NCBI GenBank assembly: GCA_013398175.1
Contig: VZRZ01006598.1
Coordinates: forward strand, 451,522 to 515,521
Source: Climacteris rufus
Lineage: Eukaryota; Chordata; Aves; Passeriformes; Climacteridae
DNA: 64,000 bases
Direction of reading: 5' to 3'
The position numbers and the translations under genes are program-made. The notes beneath the pieces were generated by a model, which did no database searches, was not told where the DNA came from, and was given only the letters and a program-made list of their open reading frames with translations. Positions 1 through 9,500 of the stretch are shown here, piece by piece. The stretch's first letter is position 1. Each line of letters starts with the position of its first letter.

Positions 1-3000
1 CTGAGGGTGTTCTTACTGCATTAAAACCAAGAGGTCAGTATGATCAATGTTTGGGACTCCTCTTCTTTGGTATCACTGCCAGGTTTTGCTAAACAGGAGG
101 CTTAATTTATTGGTTTTCCTTGAAAGGTTTATTAGTCCAGAATGTCCTAAAAAAAATTCAGAGTAATACACCAGTTTAACTCTCCATATACAGAATAAGT
201 TTTAACAGGACTTAGTGTTCCTCTTCTCTCTCAAACCTGTGAAAGGAATGAAGGAATGAACTGTTTTATTTTACTATATAATTAACTAAAACATAATTGG
301 TATACAAAAAGCATTATTTCAGCCAACTTAAATTTGACAAGGATGAGTTAGAAAATCCCAATATGTTTCATTTATAGTTTGTATGCTTAATGAATACCAT
401 CACTCCTTTCTAAACCTTCATACCCTTGCAAGGATCTAATCTTATTTTGAAGGAAAGGTTCTAAAACAGTGCTCAACAACTTTCTGAAAATAATATAAAT
501 AAGTACAACATAGTTAAATCCAAAGAGAAATTGACAAACTTTTCCAACAGCTTGCTTCTATTTTCTTAAAAATAAAATACATATTTTTTTAAATGATGCA
601 CTGCTAGCAGAACCAATAATCCCACCCCAGCATGAGCAAAAAGCACCTGCTTTTGCTAACCCTCTTCCTGTTCTGCCACAGGGTCTGATGGCTCCTCTGT
701 ATTTGCACAGAGTTGATCCAGTGTAACCTGTAAGGAAAGACAGGCAAGAGACAGCACTCAGCTAAAAACAGCTTCTCACCTTTAAGAGGACGTGACCCTG
801 CACCAGGAAGAGCACCCACAGCCTCTATCTTCTCCATAAACTTCAGTACCTGCTTTCACACCCGTGTCATTTCTCTTTATTAAGGCCCTCATAAACACTC
901 TGATCATTTCTACAATGTACAAACTTCAAATGGCTCAGAGGACCAAAATCTGCCTTTCTACCAAAAAGGCAATCAACTGAAGGCCTGCTCATCTATTTTT
1001 GGTTATTGATCCATCTTGGCTAATCAGTCCAGCCCTGGCACAGCAAACATCATCCACATCACCTCCAGGCACCACATGATAGACATCTCTGAAGTGACAG
1101 GAAACCAGAGTCCCACCCATCCAAACAGCACAACCCGCTGAAGCACAACACACTACCTGACTATATATGTATATTTTTTTTTTGTATTTCATTTCATTGA
1201 TTACACAAAAAATATTTTAAAAATGAGGTTGCTTAAGTTGCTATCTGATTTTGTAAACATACTGCATCTATCATTTTTGTCTAATAAAGTTTCAGCTGTA
1301 TTCTGTCTGTAGGATATCTCACTACCTGTTTTCACATGTATTTCTATGGTTGTGTGTACTCTGCAGACAGTAACCTATATGTATGGCATTTTATTTGGCA
1401 TCTGAATTTTGTCGTGACTGCAAAAAGGAGCAACACTTTTGAGAATTCTGGGATCTCCCAAGTGTGCCAGCATGTTCACCACACTGTCTGCTCCACCAAA
1501 TAATCAATAGTAGTTACATGTCACCACATTAACAATGGCTAATGAGATCAGGACCAAAAGCAGCACAACAAACCGATGGTGCAAAAAAGCCTTTAAGCCA
1601 CAAAGTTTGCTCCTACAACTGCAAACAAATACAGGCTATACCAGCATGCCTGGGCTTCCACTCTAACAGATGTTTTTCTTAGCATAAGTATTTCTAAAAC
1701 TTTACTGACACTAGGGTTTTGTGCATAGATGCAGTAATTTAAAATGCAATGGGTTGATATTCTCTAATCAAGATTTATTCCTCTGCACCTGAATTCATAA
1801 AATTTGCAATACTCTATTAAGGCTTAAAAACATACACTGTCAGGCCACCTCACTACACACAGTTATTACTTATGCTGGGTTTAAAATATAAAGTCACTTC
1901 ATTAACGGCAAGAATCAAATTAATTTGTTGTGTCACATATATTTAATTGAATATAAAAATACATATTTCATATATCAATGCACTTTCAACTTACTGATGT
2001 CATTAGCATTTATGAAACAATTAAGAATCTTATGATGGGGAAAAAAGATAACTTCAAGCAAAAAAAAAAAAAACAAACCCCAAAACAACAAAAATTTAAC
2101 ATTTGGAAGGATTACTTTATCCACCACTGAACAGAGCAACAATTTAATTGAACACCGATGACTACATTATTATGAGAAAACTAATGGGCCTAATTAATTT
2201 GCAAGAAAAATTTAAATTGGAACTACCTAAAACGGAAATAAGCTTAGTATTCTTGGGCCGACATAGAGAAATCTGCAAAGCAAAACAAACAAAAAAGGTG
2301 TATGAGGATGTTATGCAGTAACTTCTTCAAAAGACTGGACAATGGTGCACAGGTTAAAAGATTACTGCAGGCCTTACCTCCCCACCTCAGGGCAAAGAAA
2401 CAATGCTACTTTCCCCATTACAAACACCATCCCAGCTCTCTCTGAACATCTTCCACTTAATGAACTAGTAAGAATTCTTGACTTTCACACCCGGAAAACT
2501 ATTGTTCTACAACATTTCTGTATACTTAGTAAATACAAGGATAGAGCATACTACCTTTAAGTTTATTATTTCATTAGAAGCAGAAAGCAGCTCTCCTGCA
2601 GAGTGCCTCAGCCCTCTGCCTCTTGGACATGCCAGATGACCTACTTTGGGGGAGCAGGGTGTCCAGCCACAAGCACCCAGCACCTCACCCCGGCTCTGAC
2701 TAAACTCCCCAAAATACGGCACCATCTGCTTTCACAGTTTTCAGCTACCTAAAAACTCCCTCAGACACCTCTAATAAATCCACATCAGCAATCCTCCTTC
2801 CTCAAAACACAGTGGGAATAGAGGGTTGGGAATACCCCCGGCTTAGAAACCATCAGTCCCTCGATGCAACCAGAAAATATTTTTCAAGAACATACGCTTT
2901 GCATTCAAAGATGTCTTGGTTTTGATTTCAAACCTGCGGCAAGTAAATTGATACAGCACCTGTCTCCATGAGTCTGGAAGCAGCTTTTATGCTCAAGGAG

Positions 3001-4669
3001 CATGAAAAATGCAGATACTCCGGGTAGTTTTGCTGCTGCTCAAGACCACACCAGCAAACAAAGCTAGCTGGGTATCACTTTTCGAGTCGCTACTGTTACA
3101 GTTTCTACTAAGGAAAGCCACGGGCACTGCACAGGATTAACATACCAACAGCAACACAAGGCACAAAAAAAAAACAAAGGCTGGAAAAGCAGCAGACACC
3201 ACTGACCTTGTCCCTCTTCTTTAGCTAACAGAAGACGCAAGGTGACACAGAAGAGAGCAAACACCTTTCCTTAAGCTTCCAGACAGCTAGCCAGGAAACT
3301 AGAGAAGACAAGAAAGGAAGGGGAGATAAGTTCCCTTTCTATGCAGTGGCAACAAGCCAAAGCTGAAGTTTTGAATTTATCATATGTTCAGTAGCAAGAA
3401 TGTACTAAAAAGGATCACCCAGACTATCGAGGACTAACTCCGCTGTTAGTTTTGGAAAAATATAGCAAAAGAGATTTTGTGTATCATGTTTTCACGAAGG
3501 CAATCAGAAATGTAATCTGGTAGAAGTAGGTGGCAAATGCAACAGCTAATGTTGCAATGAGAGAACAACAGCGACAAGAGCTAACATTATAATGAATCTG
3601 TATCTGTTTCATGGCCTATATAAAAATATTTGGTAATTACAGCCTTGATCTTTGTGGTACAGGTGCCTTCTACTGCTACATTTATTCACTGTTCCCAAAA
3701 GTGACATCTTCTGTCAAAGTCGCAAGAAGAAAGTCAGTTACAAAGACAAAGTGATCTGTGTAACTTCTCAAACTGACTTGGGCGAGACAGAGGATTTCAA
3801 TTTCCAGAGTTGTGAAATCAGTATTTCAGGGAAGCAACAACATTACTTCATAAATTATAATCCTAAAAATGAAAACACGGTACCATTAACGTCATCTGTG
3901 TGGTGCTGACTGCTTCAGATTCCTAAAAAGCAGTGGTAAAACAGTACTTCCAAACAGAAATTCTTCATAATCTCCTACCCAGTGAGTCCTTTCAAATTCC
4001 TCCATATTAAGTTACCAGTCCAAACTCCCGATGATACAAACCACGCATGGTTAGGCCATGAAAATTTGTTTTTACAAAGGCCGCTACCGCATTTCATGAA
4101 AGAGAAGTCTAATTCTCCCAAGTTGAGCTGCTAGAACAGTAGCAGAATGCTCCTCAGAAACAAAAATGCTTCATGGGAAGGGGAAGAAACGCTGTTCAAG
4201 CTAGCGAACACTTTAAGTTCTTGCCGATTTACAGTCACCACTCAACTTTTACAAAAGGTTTCACTTTGTTTTACAAAAGCATGACAGTTCTGAGTGAAAT
4301 GCTACATGGAATTCACGGAATAACCCTGATGCACACAGAGGGCCACATTCACTGTTAAAAAACAGTGGAAGATACTAACACAGGAATTAGAGCCGAGAGC
4401 ATTCATGATCAGCCAGCTGCAGGTCAGACCTGAATTACAAACCTGAATCCCGATCTGACAACCTGATCTGAGATAGGCCAAAGTGCCTACCCCACTAACA
4501 AGGGGTAGCTGGTAGCCTGGGCACATTTTTAATTAAAAACAGGCCGAAAAGACTTATAAGCTTCAGTAATTTTCTTCCCAAAATACGCAGGGATGCGCTG
4601 CACTGAACAGTCAGTACACGAGGTGCAATTTTACGTTTATGTCCTTTACCTACACTGGCATAGACCAGG
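1..4669. other. AT-rich non-coding stretch left of the CpG island
   Basis: No exon, RNA gene or recognisable transposon could be supported here. Open frames are short (at most about 85 codons), occur on both strands and resemble no known protein. A 14-base A run lies at 2060-2073 and is followed by an A/C-rich segment. The part from about 1900 to 2240 is rich in TAAT/ATTA words and looks like the kind of AT-rich conserved non-coding DNA found near developmental genes, but conservation cannot be seen from one genome. The stretch could be upstream sequence, or intron 1 of a gene transcribed leftward from the island. Confidence 0.6.
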
Positions 4670-5243
4670 GCCACAGTGCACCGCGCTCCTCGAGAAAACC
4701 CCCGGCCTCAGCTCTACTAAAGTTGAAAGTCGGGGACGGCAAGAAAACACAACTAAGCGGGCCGAGGGCCATGTCCCCGCCGCAGCCCGGCGTGCCCGCC
4801 CGCCCGCCAGCCGCTCCCGCCCGGAAAACTTTGGGGTTGCGCCGCGCTCCGGCCGGGAGGCGCTGCCCGCCTTCCCCCGCCGCTGCCGGATACGCCGCCT
4901 CCATTCAGCGGAGCCCCGCGAGGGGCTGGGGGGGGATGTCCCGGCCCGGCGCTGCCCCCCGGCCGGGTGGCACAAAGCGGCGGCTGTCACACGCACACGC
5001 ACACACGAGCAGCAACTCGGGAGGACGAGGAGGAGCCGCCCCCGAGCTCCCCCCGCAACTGGACGTGGCACACAAACACCTCCTCCCGCTCCGGGCCCCC
5101 CGTGCCGCTCCCGGCAGGTACCGGCTCCCCGCCTCGGCGGAGCTGCCGCGGAGCCTCGGCCGCCCAGGTGACACCCGCCCTTCCCCCGCTCTCGGCGCCC
5201 CTTCCCCGCGTCGCCCCCCGCGGCCGCCACAAGTTTGCGGCGG

Positions 5244-5989
5244 NNNNNNNNNNNNNNNNNNNNNNNNNNNNNNNNNNNNNNNNNNNNNNNNNNNNNNNNN
5301 NNNNNNNNNNNNNNNNNNNNNNNNNNNNNNNNNNNNNNNNNNNNNNNNNNNNNNNNNNNNNNNNNNNNNNNNNNNNNNNNNNNNNNNNNNNNNNNNNNNN
5401 NNNNNNNNNNNNNNNNNNNNNNNNNNNNNNNNNNNNNNNNNNNNNNNNNNNNNNNNNNNNNNNNNNNNNNNNNNNNNNNNNNNNNNNNNNNNNNNNNNNN
5501 NNNNNNNNNNNNNNNNNNNNNNNNNNNNNNNNNNNNNNNNNNNNNNNNNNNNNNNNNNNNNNNNNNNNNNNNNNNNNNNNNNNNNNNNNNNNNNNNNNNN
5601 NNNNNNNNNNNNNNNNNNNNNNNNNNNNNNNNNNNNNNNNNNNNNNNNNNNNNNNNNNNNNNNNNNNNNNNNNNNNNNNNNNNNNNNNNNNNNNNNNNNN
5701 NNNNNNNNNNNNNNNNNNNNNNNNNNNNNNNNNNNNNNNNNNNNNNNNNNNNNNNNNNNNNNNNNNNNNNNNNNNNNNNNNNNNNNNNNNNNNNNNNNNN
5801 NNNNNNNNNNNNNNNNNNNNNNNNNNNNNNNNNNNNNNNNNNNNNNNNNNNNNNNNNNNNNNNNNNNNNNNNNNNNNNNNNNNNNNNNNNNNNNNNNNNN
5901 NNNNNNNNNNNNNNNNNNNNNNNNNNNNNNNNNNNNNNNNNNNNNNNNNNNNNNNNNNNNNNNNNNNNNNNNNNNNNNNNNNNNNNNNN
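5244..5989. other. Assembly gap (746 Ns)
   Basis: A run of N fills the centre of the CpG island. The flanks are extremely GC-rich, with G runs of five to seven bases beginning right at the right edge, so this is probably a sequencing dropout. Any open frame drawn across it is meaningless. A first exon or core promoter may be hidden here. Confidence 0.99.
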
Positions 5990-6027
5990 GGGGGGGCCGC
6001 GCCGCGGTTCGCCCGGGGGCTGCCGCG

Positions 6028-6085
6028 GGCCGGGGGCTCCACGGGCCGGGGGCTCCACAGGCCGGGGGCTCCACAGGCCGGGGGC
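6028..6085. repeat. 16-bp G-rich minisatellite next to the gap
   Basis: A 16-bp unit beginning GGCCGGGGGCTCCAC is repeated at 6028-6043, 6044-6059 and 6060-6075, with a partial fourth copy to about 6085. Each copy carries a G5 run (6032-6036, 6048-6052, 6064-6068, 6080-6084). Further G runs lie at 5990-5996 and 6015-6019. The array may continue leftward into the Ns. Several G5 runs with short spacers could form a G-quadruplex on the + strand. Confidence 0.9.
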
Positions 6086-6143
6086 ACGGAGCCGCTACCG
6101 CCGGGGAATTTCCAGCCGCGGTATCGGGGCGCCTCCGCCGCCC

Positions 6144-6248
6144 ATTGGCCCCAGCCCCAGCTGTTCCCAGCCCCTCTTTTCCCTGCCGCCCTAGGGCGAA
6201 GTTTCAGCCTCAGCGCCCCGCGTATCAACCGGCTGGGGCGGTGATTGG
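6144..6248 (-). promoter_or_regulatory. Two inverted CCAAT boxes with a GC box
   Basis: ATTGG words (CCAAT on the minus strand) lie exactly 100 bp apart at 6144-6148 and 6244-6248. A GGGGCGG box at 6235-6241 sits two bases before the second. Such NF-Y and SP1 pairs are common in TATA-less CpG promoters. NF-Y works in either orientation, so this does not prove minus-strand transcription. The sites are seen; binding is inferred. Confidence 0.5.
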
Positions 6249-6328
6249 TATTGCGGGGACTCGGTGTGTACCTGCGAGGGTGTTGTGCCCTCGGGAGAGG
6301 GCGGCGGGCACGGCAGCCACCGCAAGCC

Positions 6329-6595
6329 ACAGAATCACAGAATATCCCGAATGTAAGGGACCCACAAGGAACATCGAGTTCAACTTTCTGCCCAGCGCGG
6401 GACCTTGCAAGAATCCCACCATGTGCCTGAAATATATCGTCCAAATGCTTCTTGTACTCTTGTCAGGCTTGGTGCTGTGACCACTTCCCTAGGGAACCTG
6501 TTCCAGTGCCCAACCATCGTTTGGCTAAAGAATCTTTTTCTGATACCCAACTTAAACCCCCCTGACACAATTTCAGGCCAGTCCCTTGGGTAAGC
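6329..6595 (-). mobile_element. CR1 LINE, 5'-truncated 3'-end copy
   Basis: Read on the minus strand, this is the 3' end of a CR1 non-LTR retrotransposon. On the + strand it opens with the short tail repeat ACAGAATCACAGAAT at 6329-6343. It then follows the familiar CR1 end sequence: an AGGAACATCGAGTTCAAC-type segment, the CACCATGTGCCTGA segment near 6417, and a CCTGTTCCAGTGCC segment near 6497. The minus strand still reads as the last part of the CR1 polymerase (pieces VGHWNR and PREVVTAPSL). CR1 copies are typically cut short at their 5' end, as here. The tail lies on the edge of the CpG island, so the element inserted in the antisense sense relative to + and marks the island's border. The right boundary is approximate because the sequence diverges after about 6590. 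Confidence 0.88.
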
Positions 6596-9500
6596 CACCC
6601 TTTTCTTCCAAAACAGAGCGCTGAGGCTAGGTGTACGTCCAGTCTGTATTGGCCTGTTTGCCCTTCCAAGAGTGGTTAAAGACAGTGGACAGAAGACCCC
6701 TGCAATGGCCCCAGTTTCTAGGGAATGGCCAATGTGCTGGCCCCAGTGCCCTGCCATGGGCACACTCTCCACTGGAGTGTCCCTGGGCTGTGGGGAAAGA
6801 TCATCCCTTAGGGTGAGCAAGGGAGAAGGGAGAAGCCACTCCAGAACGTTGTAAACCCTTCACAGCATGGCAGCTTTGAGGAAGAGGAGGCTGGAGTGTT
6901 AACCATACTGGTTGTCCTCAGGAAACATTTCCTGGCTTGGCAGGCAAGGCTAGGCAGTACCACTCTTCCAAATCCAAATAAAAGTCAGCAGCCCTGCTGC
7001 CTTGTTTTCTATGACCAAGCTAAATCTAGCAGTAAGATCTTGAGACAAAGATTTTAACTGCTTGAAATATGATGATTTAAAAATATGTGCTCGGCAATCT
7101 TTCCATGCTCCTGCTTAAAATAGTTCAGAAATCCTCAAAGAACTCCCTCTTCCCCTTTTTAACTTTTACAAATTCTCACAGCATTTAATTGATGGTTTGG
7201 GAAGCCCCAAGTGCCTTTCACATGCCTGTGAGATAAACCTGAAAGGAAAATGCAGCTACTTCTTTCTTCCAAGAAAGACTTTGCATGCACCTCAGGGAGG
7301 AACAGGAACAGAAAGCCCCTTTCCTAGCTTTTCATGCATGCATTTGACTTCAGTTCAGAGAGGTGTTAATCTTCCCTTTGAAACAATAATTTGATCATGC
7401 TTTTTTAGAGCTGGAAAATATTTGGGGTCCCTGCTGCCTCCACTTCACAGCATGGTCAGGCCTCACTCTAGCCTGCTTAGGCTGAATTTAAATGGGATCG
7501 GTCATCCAAGGACTTTCAGATAAAAGTCTCTGTTGTTTCAAGAACAAAATGCACTGTGGGAGTGATAAAGGAGAGGTTAATTATCCCTTCTCTCCTTTGC
7601 ATTTATAGTACACAGTTTTGTCCCTTCTTAACCACACCCTTGCTGATGCCATCCTACAGTAAACCCTCCACTTCGTTTTTCTTACAGTACTGTTGAGTTG
7701 AAAATGTCCAAGGGAAGGTGACATGAACCCTTCAAGGTTTCCAGGCTAGGTTAGACTTCCAGAAATGTTTGGAACCATAAGCTGCTGAATGATCAGTAGC
7801 TCTCAAAGCTTTCCAGGTATCTGAAAAAAATTGATAAAGCACGCCTAACTTTAGCAGATTTATACTAACATGATTTAGAAGAAGAATGTTTTAGGGAGGG
7901 ACTTGGGTGAATGCATTGTCTTCAGGCAAAGGACTAATTTAAGGACTCTGAAGCATACTGTTGTTAAATATACTTAATTACATTAAGAAGTGATCCATTA
8001 AAGATGTTTTTTTCCAAACTGTGGCTTATGATGAACAGAAGACACTGTAAAAAGTGTTTGCAAGGGTTTGTATGTTGCAGGATGTTTTAACTGCTGAATG
8101 GATCCTTAGGTTTCCCTGCAAAAACAACCAAGATGTTGCCCCGAGTAGTATTTCAAAACATTGAGCCTACTGAAATATTAATGTATGCCTTTTGAAATGT
8201 CATAATTAGCTGTTATCTCTGGAATAACTGTTATTAAGGAAAGCTGGCTGTTTGTGATTTGAGAGAGAATTACATTCTAAATATAAGAAGATGATAAATT
8301 TGGGGGAATATACACAGAAGTGAAAGGAGTACATGATGTGGTGGGCACACTGTTTTGTATAAAGAAAGTAAATATGCAAAGCATGCACTTTTGCATATGT
8401 ATAGGATTGGTGCTGTCCTTAGAAAATATATACACAGGAGAGAAGAGCATGAATATTTTTCCCAGCCTAAGGCTGTAATGCATCTATGTCTTTGTCAAAG
8501 AAACAGCATGCCTCATTCTGCTGCTTCAGACAGGGTTACATGCAAACCCCAAACCCAGAGGTCGTGTGATGGATCCATTTTGCAATCACATAATGGCAGT
8601 CAATTCATCTTGACGTTTGTATCTTACACAAGAGGATTAAAAAAACAATATTGTGGATATTGTGTCTTTGGCTCATAGTTCTTTATTTTTCTTCACCTTT
8701 CTTTTCTCATGACTACCCATTTTCTGTCCCCTGTGTGATGCTGCCTATGCTTTATCACCCACCTGGCACAGTGTGGCTGCCACAGGACAGGCATGCAGCT
8801 GTATTCTCTGCCGTGGATCCCAGCCACACAGATCCAAACCACACTAATGTGTTCGCACCTGTTGTGGAAGAGGATGACAACCATCTCCCAGATGAGCCTC
8901 CTTCCATCTTCTGCACAAATACCTGATCTTTTCTCCAGATCCATCAGGTTTTCTCACCAGCTGCTCTGTCTAGAGTATGAGCTAATACCCGCTCCCACAG
9001 GGAGATGTTTTAGCAAGGATGTGAGAAAGAGGGATGGGTAAATTGAAAATCTGAAAAACAGCACTGTCCAGTTCAGAGGTGGACAGCAAAGGTGTTTAGT
9101 CACCCTGGTTAGTCCATTGGGGAGAAAATATACCTAAATCTAAATTAATATAGGTTGTACTCCATGATCTGAGAAGTCTTTTCAAAACCTAATTGATTCT
9201 GTAAATAACTGCCACTCCTGCTTTTCAAAACTGCCTTTTAAAGGTATCAATATTCTAATAAACTCCATTTATACACATGGGGTTGTTAATACTGTGTCAC
9301 TAACAAATGGAAAGATAAAAAAAAAAAAAGAGCACTCAGAGGAAAAAAAGGGCGATTTTTAATTCTCTCTAACCTGGAAAAAAAGATGTTCATTTTAATA
9401 ACACAACAGAATAACAGAAAATAACAGAAAACTTCCCAACTTATGACTCAGTTAATTTTAAAATGTTGAAAGCACTGTCAGTGTCTTTTCTCTCAAAAAA

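Larger units (their letters stand above)
4670..6328. promoter_or_regulatory. CpG island, probable gene promoter, interrupted by an assembly gap
   Basis: GC content and CpG density rise sharply at about 4670 and fall at about 6325, against an AT-rich, CpG-poor background on both sides. This is the signature of an unmethylated vertebrate CpG-island promoter. The left half has SP1-type GC boxes (CCCCGCC at 4775-4781 and 4875-4881) and a NotI-type site at 5220-5227. The right half has a GC box at 6235-6241 and two inverted CCAAT boxes at 6144-6148 and 6244-6248. Long open frames run through the island in several phases on both strands, as expected where stop codons are rare, so I do not call them genes. 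Splice-donor-like words (CAG/GT at about 5166 on +, AG/GT near 4649 on -) exist but do not settle the direction. The transcription start probably lies in or near the gap. The gene served is unknown. Confidence 0.85.

Noticed and set aside
4639..6480. Very long open frames on both strands through the CpG island
   Set aside because: They cross 746 Ns, and the resolved parts are arginine/proline/alanine-rich translations of GC-rich DNA in several overlapping phases. The + frame also ends inside an antisense CR1. No domain is present.
6380..6820. 146-codon minus-strand frame that looks protein-like
   Set aside because: Its recognisable part is the end of the CR1 polymerase. The rest is unrelated flanking sequence, so it is a repeat and not a host gene.
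8651..8926. 91-codon + frame with an acidic proline-rich end
   Set aside because: The second half looks mildly protein-like, but there is no family match and no clear splice sites. An antisense frame covers the same bases.
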